7,121 bases of DNA from Oscillospiraceae bacterium (GCA_017410745.1 JAFPPJ010000456.1:1-7121), one strand, 5' to 3'; shown: positions 1 to 6,459, numbered from the stretch's first letter. Notes: generated by a model from the sequence alone, not told the origin. A program made the numbers and translations.

Positions 1-2
1 GT

Positions 3-1490
3 AAGGATTTCTGGGATCCTTTCAAGGGCTCCTATGACTATGTTGCTACCGACAGCGTATTCAATGTAACCGTTGACGACAAGGAGTGGGATGTTGCTAT
101 TCCTCTCGTATTCTCCCTCACTCGTCCTTCTGCTGTTGATAAGGATGCTGCTATCTTCGGCGCATTCACACTCGAGAGACTCGGCTTCTCTACTGTAGAT
201 CCCGCAACTGTTCCTGCAGATTTCGCTGGTGAAGTAGTTGGTTTCTCCGGTCTTTCTATCAGAATCTGGTACGAGACTCCTAACAAGGTTCACAAGTATG
301 CTAATAACGCTTGGACCTATGGTTCCATGGTTACTTGGACCGACGACAGAAAGTTTGATGCAAACTCTGTAGACGGCACTGCTAAGTATGTTGTTGACGC
401 TAACGGCAACCTCGTTTACTCCAACACTGCTGCTTATGACCTCCTCGGCATCGACTACAAGAAGTGGGACAAGCCCGAGATCAAGGAGTACGGCGGAGTA
501 TTCGAAGCTCCCGATGTAAACGGTCTTCCTACTCAGGCTGGTTGGAACGGCCTTACTCTCCAGGATGTTGGCGAGAAGGTATATCCTTTCAGAACTAACC
601 TCAAGCCCCAGAACTACAGCACAACAAGCGGCTATGTTCTCAGAACTGACGATGTAGTATATGCTCTCAAGACCAGAAAGTCCGGCGGCAACTACTACAC
701 TTATCCTCTCTCCGTTCTTAACGATGCTATCGCTAACAACGAGAAGGTAACATTCACATTCACCGGTTACGATGGATATGTTGCAACCGCTAACTCCACT
801 CTCCTCCAGCAGTGGGTTGAGCCCTACAGAGCTTATGGTTGGTCCACCGGTAGCGCAGACTGGAAGTCTCCTACATTTGGTCAGCATGTATATGCTCAGG
901 ATATCAACGTTGCAACTCCTTACAACACCAACACTGATGTAAGCGGCAAGTACACCGGTCAGGCAGCTAATCCTTCTACCTACGATCAGTACGGTTCTTA
1001 CAGCCAGGCTTGGGCAGTAAACCTCTTCACTGGTGCTATCGTTGTTAACTCTGAAGTTACAATGCAGCTCAACGATACTGATAAGTTCCAGTGGGGCGCT
1101 AACTCCCTCAGCTTCGTATGGCAGGATGTTATCGAAGATGGTAAGATCACTAACGCTAAGCAGCTCCTCACCTCTATGCTTCTCTACACTCCTGTAGATT
1201 GGTATTGGGACAACCTCACCGTTAACGTTGAGGCTGGCACCGCTGAGGACGTTGACAACGCTGCAGGCCTCGAGGGCGAAGGCGAAGAGCTCGTTGAGGA
1301 CGAAGTAGTTGAAGAGCCCGTTGAGGAAGAAGTTGTAGAAGAGCCCGTTGAGGAAGTTGTAGTTGAAGAGGAAGCTCCCGCTCCTGTTGAGCCCGCTCCT
1401 TCTCCTAAGACCGGCAACGCTCCTGTAGCTCTTGCAGTTATCCCTGTTGCACTCGCAGCAGCAGCTGTAGTAGCTAAGAAGAGAGGCTAA
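3..1490 (+). CDS. Surface protein with C-terminal sorting-type signal (5' partial)
   Basis: The frame is open from the first complete codon at position 3, so the start lies upstream of the window; the ATG at 327 is internal. The visible 495 residues are rich in Tyr, Trp, Asn, Thr and Asp, with no domain I recognise, as in many extracellular beta-rich proteins. Residues about 420-465 form an acidic Glu/Val/Pro stalk. They are followed by SPKTG (467-471), a hydrophobic segment (about 474-491) and the tail KKRG. That order matches the LPxTG-type sorting signal of sortase substrates. The first motif residue is Ser instead of Leu or Asn, so sortase recognition is an inference. Codon choice is very biased (GCT, AAG, AAC, CTC), which suggests high expression. 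A strong terminator follows. The role could be surface layer, adhesion or polysaccharide binding; the sequence does not decide. Confidence 0.85.
   Translation, partial: KDFWDPFKGSYDYVATDSVFNVTVDDKEWDVAIPLVFSLTRPSAVDKDAAIFGAFTLERLGFSTVDPATVPADFAGEVVGFSGLSIRIWYETPNKVHKYANNAWTYGSMVTWTDDRKFDANSVDGTAKYVVDANGNLVYSNTAAYDLLGIDYKKWDKPEIKEYGGVFEAPDVNGLPTQAGWNGLTLQDVGEKVYPFRTNLKPQNYSTTSGYVLRTDDVVYALKTRKSGGNYYTYPLSVLNDAIANNEKVTFTFTGYDGYVATANSTLLQQWVEPYRAYGWSTGSADWKSPTFGQHVYAQDINVATPYNTNTDVSGKYTGQAANPSTYDQYGSYSQAWAVNLFTGAIVVNSEVTMQLNDTDKFQWGANSLSFVWQDVIEDGKITNAKQLLTSMLLYTPVDWYWDNLTVNVEAGTAEDVDNAAGLEGEGEELVEDEVVEEPVEEEVVEEPVEEVVVEEEAPAPVEPAPSPKTGNAPVALAVIPVALAAAAVVAKKRG
1311..1356 (+). repeat. Short tandem repeat in acidic stalk
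   Basis: The 19-nt sequence GAAGAGCCCGTTGAGGAAG occurs exactly at 1311-1329 and again at 1338-1356, a period of 27 nt or nine codons. It encodes the repeated EEPVEE portion of the stalk before the sorting signal. Because the period is in frame, copy-number change would lengthen or shorten the stalk without breaking the gene. Confidence 0.8.
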
Positions 1491-1530
1491 TCTCTACCGA
1501 TTCTTCGGTCAGAAATTTCTCAGACTAATG

Positions 1531-1561
1531 AACGCTCCCCTTTCTAAGGGGAGCGTTTTTT
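1531..1561 (+). terminator. Intrinsic terminator of the surface-protein gene
   Basis: A perfect 12-bp stem pairs 1531-1542 with 1546-1557 across a three-base loop. The stem's last Ts run into a six-T tract (1556-1561). It lies 40 bp after the stop codon, in the expected place and orientation. Confidence 0.95.
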
Positions 1562-1596
1562 AGCATGATTAGTTTATCCCTTTTTTCGATTTATAC

Positions 1597-1625
1597 TTGA
1601 CAAGATAAGGTATAAGTGGTATTAT
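1597..1625 (+). promoter_or_regulatory. Consensus promoter for a small RNA
   Basis: The -35 box TTGACA (1597-1602) and -10 box TATTAT (1620-1625) are separated by exactly 17 bp. Transcription should start near 1632. No plausible reading frame with a ribosome binding site follows before the terminator at 1688-1725. Confidence 0.8.
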
Positions 1626-1631
1626 ATATAT

Positions 1632-1725
1632 AGACAAAGGGCACACCCTAACGGTTGCCCCAGTTTGGTACGAAGTTTTTAAGCTAAGTAGCCGTCTGGT
1701 ACGAACAGACGGCTACCTCTTTTTA
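1632..1725 (+). ncRNA. Candidate small structured RNA, about 95 nt
   Basis: This segment sits between a consensus promoter and a perfect intrinsic terminator and contains no ATG, so the simplest reading is an independent small RNA. Its 5' part can form a hairpin with GGGCA (1639-1643) paired to TGCCC (1656-1660). The octamer GGTACGAA occurs twice, at 1667-1674 in the single-stranded middle and at 1698-1705 covering the terminator loop. It is free-standing: metK begins more than 500 nt later and has its own promoter, so a riboswitch for metK is unlikely. I do not recognise the class. Confidence 0.6.
1688..1725 (+). terminator. Intrinsic terminator of the candidate small RNA
   Basis: An 11-bp perfect stem pairs 1688-1698 with 1706-1716 around a seven-base loop (1699-1705), followed by CTCTTTTT. 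On the opposite strand no T tract follows the stem, so it should act only on rightward transcription. Confidence 0.9.
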
Positions 1726-1838
1726 TTGTTGGAAGAATTTAACAGTACAAAAGTCTGTATTACGTTACATATTACAATACATAAAGTAAGAAAGTCTAAC
1801 CAACTCAAAGGGCTTACCCCCTTTCAGGGGCGTATACT

Positions 1839-1982
1839 ATTTATTCCCAAAGTGCTGAAAAGAAACGTCGCTCAAAACTTTAACGTATGGTTTTGAGCGG
1901 CGGAGATTTACAGCAATTTGAGGGATAAATTGGATTTGACGTCGTTTGACAACACAGGTGTGCCTATGCCGGTATTTCTACC
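1839..1982 (-). ncRNA. Candidate minus-strand RNA with long imperfect hairpin
   Basis: A minus-strand promoter (1989-2017) predicts a transcript starting near 1982. It would contain a long imperfect hairpin spanning 1839-1930. The core is a 13-position stem, 1866-1878 with 1890-1902, including one G-T wobble, around an 11-nt loop. Further out TGCTG (1853-1857) pairs with CAGCA (1911-1915), and ATTTAT (1839-1844) pairs with ATAAAT (1925-1930), separated by internal loops. No good start codon with ribosome binding site is seen. No T-tract terminator is visible to the left, so the 3' end is unresolved and the lower coordinate given is only the end of the hairpin. The fold could also be a miniature inverted-repeat element or part of a + strand transcript. 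The outline recalls 6S RNA, but the conserved 6S sequences I know are absent. Confidence 0.4.
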
Positions 1983-1988
1983 ATTTAT

Positions 1989-2017
1989 ATTGTATCATAT
2001 TGAATTGTTCATGTCAA
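1989..2017 (-). promoter_or_regulatory. Minus-strand consensus promoter
   Basis: Read on the minus strand, TTGACA (2017-2012) and TACAAT (1994-1989) are 17 bp apart, a near-perfect sigma-A promoter. It points left, away from metK and into the long hairpin at 1839-1930. AT-rich DNA produces chance -10 boxes, but a full TTGACA at optimal spacing is less likely by chance. Confidence 0.6.
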
Positions 2018-2169
2018 TAACCATATTAAGATAAAGCCACATAAAATAGCTATACCTAACGTCTTTAACATAATATAACAAATTGATATATATCCAAGCA
2101 ATCAAGGAACGCCGATAAAACCGCATCAAAATAGTAAATGGGCTATATCTTAATTTTTCCTGTGTTATG
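2018..2169. other. AT-rich spacer, nothing recognised
   Basis: Between the leftward promoter and the metK promoter I see only AT-rich sequence, with no strong hairpin, repeat or ribosome binding site. A short minus-strand reading frame across it lacks a ribosome binding site and covers both promoters, so I do not accept it. Confidence 0.5.
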
Positions 2170-2198
2170 TTGACATAAAGCGGCTTGTATGCTATAAT
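2170..2198 (+). promoter_or_regulatory. metK promoter, full consensus with extended -10
   Basis: TTGACA (2170-2175) and TATAAT (2193-2198) match the sigma-A consensus exactly with a 17-bp spacer, and TGC immediately before the -10 adds an extended -10 element. Initiation near 2205 leaves a leader of only about 36 nt. That is too short for an S-box (SAM-I) riboswitch. Confidence 0.9.
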
Positions 2199-2240
2199 GT
2201 GTATATTGAGTTCATTTGCATTCATATGAAAGGTGTTATT

Positions 2241-3413
2241 ATGCGTTATTTATTTACTTCAGAGTCGGTGACCGAAGGTCATCCCGATAAGATATGCGAT
2301 CAGATATCTGATGCTGTGCTCGATGAGATACTCCGCAACGATCCCGACGGCAGAGTTGCATGCGAGACCACAGCCACTACAGGTATAATCACCTGCATGG
2401 GTGAGATCTCTACCACCTGCTATGTTGATATACCCAAGATAGTGCGTCAGGTAGTGCTCGACATCGGCTATGACCGCGCAAAGTACGGCTTTGACGGCAA
2501 TACCTGTGCAGTGGTCACTTCCATAGATGAGCAGTCCCCGGATATTGCGATGGGCGTAGATGAAGCCCTCGAATACAGGGACGGCAAGAAGGACGATCTT
2601 GAGACAGGTGCCGGCGACCAGGGCATGATGTTCGGCTATGCCTGCACAGAGACTCCCGAGCTGATGCCGCTGCCTATATCTCTTGCTCACCGCCTTGCAA
2701 AGAGGCTCACCTATGTGCGCAAGAACGGCACGCTTGCATATCTCCGTCCCGACGGCAAGACACAGGTGACGGTGGAGTATGAGGACGGAAAGCCTGTCCG
2801 CATAGACACTATCGTTATCTCTTCGCAGCATTCGGAGACTGTGGAGCTCGATCAGATACGCCAGGATATAATCCGCGAGGTAATAGAGCCTGTTATTCCC
2901 GCAGAGCTTTACAAGGACACGAAGATATTTGTCAATCCTACAGGCAGGTTCGTTATCGGCGGGCCTCAGGGCGACTCGGGTCTTACAGGAAGAAAGATAA
3001 TCGTTGATACATACGGCGGATATTCCCGTCACGGCGGCGGAGCATTCTCCGGCAAGGATCCCACAAAGGTGGACAGAAGTGCCGCATATGCTGCAAGATG
3101 GGTGGCTAAGAATATAGTAGCCGCAGGACTTGCGGACAAGTGCGAGGTACAGCTTGCATATGCCATCGGTGTGGCTGAGCCTGTATCCGTTATGGTTGAT
3201 ACATTCGGCACAGGCAAGGTGGGCGACGATAAGCTGTCGGATGCGGTAAAGAAGGTATTTGACCTCCGCCCCGCTGCGATAATACGCGACCTTGAGCTCA
3301 AGAAGCCACAGTACCGCGCACTCGCTGCATACGGACACATGGGCAGAGAGGATCTTGGCGTGGCATGGGAGCGCACCGACCGCAAGGGTGCGCTGCTTGA
3401 AGCAGTAAAGTAA
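2241..3413 (+). CDS. metK: S-adenosylmethionine synthetase
   Basis: The cytosolic enzyme makes S-adenosylmethionine from methionine and ATP, releasing phosphate and diphosphate, normally as a tetramer. The 390-residue length is typical of bacterial MetK. Visible family marks are GHPDK (13-17) near the N-terminus, the signature GAGDQGMMFGYA (123-134) and the glycine-rich GGGAFSGKDPTK (265-276) that forms the phosphate-binding region. The start at 2241 is preferred because AAAGGTG lies at 2229-2235, 5 nt upstream, and the protein begins MRYLFTSESVTEGHPDK as in other MetKs. An in-frame ATG at 2199 immediately follows the -10 box and would lie upstream of the predicted transcript start. The gene has its own promoter and is probably monocistronic. 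No methionine or SAM-responsive leader is visible. Confidence 0.98.
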   Translation: MRYLFTSESVTEGHPDKICDQISDAVLDEILRNDPDGRVACETTATTGIITCMGEISTTCYVDIPKIVRQVVLDIGYDRAKYGFDGNTCAVVTSIDEQSPDIAMGVDEALEYRDGKKDDLETGAGDQGMMFGYACTETPELMPLPISLAHRLAKRLTYVRKNGTLAYLRPDGKTQVTVEYEDGKPVRIDTIVISSQHSETVELDQIRQDIIREVIEPVIPAELYKDTKIFVNPTGRFVIGGPQGDSGLTGRKIIVDTYGGYSRHGGGAFSGKDPTKVDRSAAYAARWVAKNIVAAGLADKCEVQLAYAIGVAEPVSVMVDTFGTGKVGDDKLSDAVKKVFDLRPAAIIRDLELKKPQYRALAAYGHMGREDLGVAWERTDRKGALLEAVK

Positions 3414-3425
3414 GATTTGATACAG

Positions 3426-3460
3426 ATAAGGGACAGTTCGCTGTCCCTTATGCTGCTTTA
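3426..3460 (+). terminator. Hairpin after metK, probable terminator
   Basis: An 11-bp perfect stem (3426-3436 with 3441-3451) closes a TTCG tetraloop 12 bp after the metK stop. The downstream tract GCTGCTTTAT is only weakly T-rich, so termination may be inefficient or the hairpin may mainly protect the mRNA 3' end. Confidence 0.6.
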
Positions 3461-3526
3461 TAGGGGATTTGTGCGTTTCACTTCGTATGGCCGCGGAAAT
3501 TTGCTTCCTTTAGTGCAAAAGTAATA

Positions 3527-3555
3527 TTGACAATTGCCGGAATAGGTAGTATACT
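3527..3555 (+). promoter_or_regulatory. Promoter of the marR-flavodoxin operon
   Basis: TTGACA (3527-3532) and TATACT (3550-3555) are 17 bp apart, giving initiation near 3562. The -10 box lies inside the left arm of an inverted repeat, so a bound repressor would block polymerase. Confidence 0.9.
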
Positions 3556-3581
3556 TACATAAAAAGGTAATATACTACCTA
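3543..3581. promoter_or_regulatory. Inverted-repeat operator, probable MarR autoregulatory site
   Basis: TAGGTAGTATA (3543-3553) is repeated exactly inverted as TATACTACCTA (3571-3581), an 11-bp perfect arm pair with a 17-bp gap. The left arm overlaps the -10 box; the right arm lies just past the predicted start. The arm centres are 28 bp apart. The left arm contains the small palindrome AGTATACT (3548-3555), so there could be two dimer sites instead of one large site. MarR-type proteins commonly repress their own operon through such sites; that this regulator binds here is inferred from position. Confidence 0.75.
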
Positions 3582-3596
3582 AATACAGGAGGCAAT

Positions 3597-4055
3597 ATGT
3601 ACGACTTTGAGCATATGGACAAGCGGCTTATCGCATATGTGAACATCTTTATATGCGCAAACCGCTTACAGGCGATAATGGACAGCGGACTTGAGGACAT
3701 CACTGCGAAGCAGTGGCTCGCAATAACTATGATAGACGCATTCCCCGAGCCACCCACACTAAAGCAGATGTCGGAGCTGTCGGGGGTAACGCATCAGAGT
3801 ATGCGGCAGATCGTTGACAGGCTGGCGGAAAAGGGCTTCATTGAGGTAGTGCCCGACAAGCGCGACAAGCGTGCCATTCGCATAGTCAAGACAGAGCTTG
3901 CCAATGAGATACGCACCAAAAAGGCAGGGCAGGATCAGAGCTTTGTATACAGGCTGTTCGACTGCCTTACCGAGGAGGAGACCGCCGCTTACTGCTCTGC
4001 ACTTGCAAAGCTGTGCGACAGGCTCAACGAGCTGAAAGGGGAAAATGATGCGTAA
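3597..4055 (+). CDS. MarR-family transcriptional regulator
   Basis: The 152-residue protein is the usual length for MarR dimers, which release DNA on binding a small ligand or on cysteine oxidation. The winged helix-turn-helix covers about residues 54-99. It contains TLKQMSELSGVTHQSMRQIVDRL as the helix-turn-helix and PDKRDKRA (86-93) as the wing, matching the family D-x-R-D-x-R pattern. Long helices at both ends would form the dimer interface. Cysteines at 20, 123, 133 and 140 leave room for redox sensing, but no known sensing pattern is clear. AGGAGG (3587-3592) precedes the ATG by 4 nt; a second Met at codon 7 is a possible alternative start. The gene leads an operon of four, and its end overlaps the next gene. 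It probably represses its own promoter. Confidence 0.92.
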   Translation: MYDFEHMDKRLIAYVNIFICANRLQAIMDSGLEDITAKQWLAITMIDAFPEPPTLKQMSELSGVTHQSMRQIVDRLAEKGFIEVVPDKRDKRAIRIVKTELANEIRTKKAGQDQSFVYRLFDCLTEEETAAYCSALAKLCDRLNELKGENDA

Positions 4056-4908
4056 ATATACGGCTATACATATCCTCTCGGCTGTTTCTGCTGTACTTCT
4101 GCTGATAGCAGCACTGTGCGGCGTACTGTCATTAGACACAACGAAGAGCTTTGACACCGTTAATCAGTACGGCGAAACGATAAAGATGTGGGGCAGCGGG
4201 ATATATGCCCGTGACAGCTATATGAAAGCCACGATTTTTATCGGGAGCGATATGTGTACACTTTTTGTGAGTGTACCGTTGCTGATATTCTCTGTAATAC
4301 ATGATATAAAAAGAAATGATAAACGGAGCCGGCTCCTGCTCGTATCGGTGCTTGCCTGGATGCTTTATTATGCGGTGAGCATATGCTTCGGAGTTACATA
4401 TAATATGCTGTTCCTTGTTTATACCGCACTTTTTGTATGCCTGTTCTTCTCTTTTGTTACAGGGATATACGGCGTATCAAAAGAGAGCTATGATGTTTCG
4501 GAGCGTCTCTGCGGGAAAGCATATACTGTCTTTCTTGTGCTTTCGGGCATATCAACTTTTGTAGCGTGGTTTCCAGATATAATCTCGTCGTTTGCAAGCG
4601 GACGGCTGCAGCTCATAGAGGTATATACAACGGAGATAACATATATCCTGGATATGGGTATCATCAGCCCTGTGGCATTTATCTGCCTGTATCTGCTGAG
4701 AAAGCACAATTCCTTCGGAGTGGTGCTGCTTTCCGTACTTCTGGTCGGTATTATCATAGTCGGGATAATGATGATATTCCAGACAGGAGTTCAGCTCACC
4801 TCCGGTGTAGACCTTCCTATACCTGTCATCATGACAAAATCCGCTATATTCACGATGCTGGGGTTATATGCGGCAATACTTGCAGCAAAGCTGTACAAAC
4901 AGATATGA
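4048..4908 (+). CDS. Multi-pass membrane protein of unknown function
   Basis: I do not recognise the family. From 4048 the protein has 286 residues and about eight predicted membrane helices, near 7-29, 61-84, 95-115, 119-142, 156-178, 197-217, 223-246 and 257-282. A loop at about 30-60, between the first two helices, is polar with Tyr, Trp and Asp. Positive charges cluster around 85-95 (DIKRNDKRSR), which suggests that this loop is cytoplasmic. Two adjacent ATGs exist. The one at 4048 is preferred because GGGG at 4038-4041 lies 6 nt away rather than 3 nt from 4045. The reading frame overlaps the end of marR by 8 bp, which implies translational coupling. It has no transport ATPase or recognised transporter motif. 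Its neighbours point to an envelope or redox role. Confidence 0.85.
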   Translation: MRKYTAIHILSAVSAVLLLIAALCGVLSLDTTKSFDTVNQYGETIKMWGSGIYARDSYMKATIFIGSDMCTLFVSVPLLIFSVIHDIKRNDKRSRLLLVSVLAWMLYYAVSICFGVTYNMLFLVYTALFVCLFFSFVTGIYGVSKESYDVSERLCGKAYTVFLVLSGISTFVAWFPDIISSFASGRLQLIEVYTTEITYILDMGIISPVAFICLYLLRKHNSFGVVLLSVLLVGIIIVGIMMIFQTGVQLTSGVDLPIPVIMTKSAIFTMLGLYAAILAAKLYKQI

Positions 4909-4928
4909 CAAGGATATCGGGAGGAAAA

Positions 4929-5792
4929 ATGAAAAAGACAAAAAAGCGTATCCTGACAGCTTGCATCATATCCGCGACTGTGATATTGTTGGCAGCGGTG
5001 TGGTTTCACATCCCCTATTCTCCGATGAAGGCGGAATTTGAAAGGGATGTGACGCGTCTGGCGGCAGATGAAGGCTATGATGCGGCGGACAGGGTCATAA
5101 CGGATGAGAGCATCGCGCATCTGCCCCAGGCGGTGCAGGACTATATCAGGCATTGCGGATACATCGGCACGCCCGCTGTAAAGTATATGACTATAGACTT
5201 TCACGATGTTGACTTCAGGCAGGGGAAGGACGGGCCTGCGCTTACCATTGACTACACGCAGTACAATTTCACGGCGAAGCCATGCAGGATGGCATTCATC
5301 GACACATATATGTTCGGCATACCATTTCAGGGATACGACTATTACGAGGACGGCAAGGGCGGCATGAAGGGCGTGCTTGCCAAGGGGATAACGCTCTTTG
5401 ACGAAAGGGGAACGGATATGGACAGGTCATGCCTTGTCACATATCTCGCAGAGAGCTTCTGCTGTCCGTCGATATTCCTTGAAGACTTTATCACATTTGA
5501 GGAGGTGGATCGAAACAGGGTAAGAGCAAGGATAAGCTATGCGGGGCAGACCGCAGAGGGGATATTCGTATTTGGCGATGACAGCGAGATAATCGCATTC
5601 ACCACCGAAGAAAGGGGGCTTTCGGGCACCGACGGCACTGTGGAATACATACCATGGACTGTGCGGTGCAGTGATTATGCGCCGTCAGCAGACGGCATAC
5701 TTCACCCGACGAAAATGCAGGCGATATGGAATTATCCGGAAGGGGACTTCGTATATTTCGACGGGGAGATGAAAGAAATAATATACAAATAA
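4929..5792 (+). CDS. Membrane-anchored DUF6544-like protein
   Basis: The protein of 287 residues starts with basic MKKTKKR and a single hydrophobic segment (about 8-25), so the rest should lie outside the membrane. The pattern resembles the family I recall as DUF6544. It has LPQAVQDYIRHCGYIG (65-80), GYDYYEDGKGGMKGVL (135-150), a DMDRSCLVTYLAESFCCPS stretch (163-181), IPWTVRCSDY (241-250) and WNYPEGDFVYFDG (267-279). No biochemical role is known to me for that family. The start at 4929 is set by GGGAGG at 4919-4924; longer upstream readings would run through the previous gene. It follows the membrane protein by 20 bp. Cysteines at 178 and 179 are adjacent, a possible redox or disulfide site. 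The DUF number is from memory and should be verified. Confidence 0.8.
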   Translation: MKKTKKRILTACIISATVILLAAVWFHIPYSPMKAEFERDVTRLAADEGYDAADRVITDESIAHLPQAVQDYIRHCGYIGTPAVKYMTIDFHDVDFRQGKDGPALTIDYTQYNFTAKPCRMAFIDTYMFGIPFQGYDYYEDGKGGMKGVLAKGITLFDERGTDMDRSCLVTYLAESFCCPSIFLEDFITFEEVDRNRVRARISYAGQTAEGIFVFGDDSEIIAFTTEERGLSGTDGTVEYIPWTVRCSDYAPSADGILHPTKMQAIWNYPEGDFVYFDGEMKEIIYK

Positions 5793-5802
5793 GGGGAAAA
5801 CA

Positions 5803-6318
5803 ATGAAGACAATAGTTGCATACAGGTCAAAGACAGGCTATACGAAGAAGTACGCGCAGTGGATAGCGGATGAGCTTCACTGCGATATAAAGGAAGATCC
5901 GTCCTATGCGGATATCGAAGGGTACGACGTTATCATATACGGCGGCGGTATCTATGCCGGCGGCATCAACGGCATGAAGCTGATAACCGGCAACTACAGC
6001 AGGCTCAGGGGGAAAAAGATCGCACTGTTCGCAGTGGGTGCGCTCGATGGGAGCAACAAGGTATATGAGTCACTGTGGAACAAGACGCTGAACGATGAAC
6101 AGCAGAAGGCTGTGGGGCATTTCTATTTCAGGGGCGGCTTTGACTATGACAGGATCAAGGGCGCAGACAAGATCATGATAAGTCTTCTGCGGTCATCCAT
6201 GCAGAAGAAAAAGAACCCCACCGAGGGGCAGAAGGCGCTGCTCTCCGCCTTTGAGACGGCAGATCACACCGACAGGAAGAATATCGCGCCGCTTATAGAG
6301 CATGTGAAAGGCTTATGA
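5803..6318 (+). CDS. Flavodoxin-domain protein, HemG-like
   Basis: This 171-residue protein has the flavodoxin fold marks. There is a strand MKTIVAYRS followed by the FMN-phosphate loop SKTGYT (9-14), a second loop YGGGIYAGG (46-54) and a third around AVGALDGSN (87-95). The C-terminal half, with FRGGFDYDRIKGADKIMISLLRS, resembles the flavodoxin-type protoporphyrinogen oxidase HemG and relatives (Flavodoxin_5 type). No heme-synthesis genes are nearby, so I call it only a HemG-like flavodoxin. It likely binds FMN in the cytosol and passes electrons. AAGGGGA (5791-5797) overlaps the preceding stop codon, 5 nt before the ATG, so it is the last gene of the marR operon. No strong terminator follows. 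Confidence 0.9.
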   Translation: MKTIVAYRSKTGYTKKYAQWIADELHCDIKEDPSYADIEGYDVIIYGGGIYAGGINGMKLITGNYSRLRGKKIALFAVGALDGSNKVYESLWNKTLNDEQQKAVGHFYFRGGFDYDRIKGADKIMISLLRSSMQKKKNPTEGQKALLSAFETADHTDRKNIAPLIEHVKGL

Positions 6319-6414
6319 TAGGCGATCGTTTGGCGATAATTCGGCGGGCGTTGCCGTCTTGCATAAGAATTGTGTGAAATTTGTGTGTAATTTGCGAAAA
6401 AGTTACGGAAGCTA

Positions 6415-6443
6415 TTGCATTTATTTCGGCAATGTGTTATAAT
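6415..6443 (+). promoter_or_regulatory. Promoter of the small acidic-protein gene
   Basis: TTGCAT (6415-6420) and TATAAT (6438-6443) are 17 bp apart, with TGT before the -10 as an extended element. Initiation near 6450 gives a leader of about 48 nt. Just upstream, an imperfect direct repeat of TTGTGTG-AATT type (about 6370-6393) could be a protein-binding site; that is a guess. Confidence 0.85.
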
Positions 6444-6459
6444 AGTTCCATGAAATACG

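Noticed and set aside
1184..1417. Ser/Thr-rich minus-strand frame opposite the acidic stalk
   Set aside because: It is the antisense of Glu/Val/Pro codon repeats, so the low complexity is a shadow.
1839..1982. 6S RNA (ssrS) assignment
   Set aside because: The long hairpin and size are suggestive, but the conserved 6S sequences around the central bubble are not seen, so only a candidate structured RNA is reported.
1995..2225. 76-codon minus-strand open frame in AT-rich spacer
   Set aside because: No ribosome binding site, low-complexity Ile/Tyr/Asn composition, and it covers both the metK promoter and the leftward promoter.
2259..3338. Long minus-strand open frame opposite metK
   Set aside because: It is the mirror of a clearly functional metK; the residues are Cys-, His- and Tyr-rich as expected from antisense of its codons, and no promoter or ribosome binding site is seen.
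4566..4928. Upstream extension of the DUF6544-like frame
   Set aside because: It runs through the membrane-protein gene in another frame; the ribosome binding site at 4919-4924 and the signal-anchor at 4929 mark the true start.
6319..6369. Terminator after the flavodoxin gene
   Set aside because: Only a 4-bp CGGC/GCCG stem without a T tract can be drawn, which is too weak to support.
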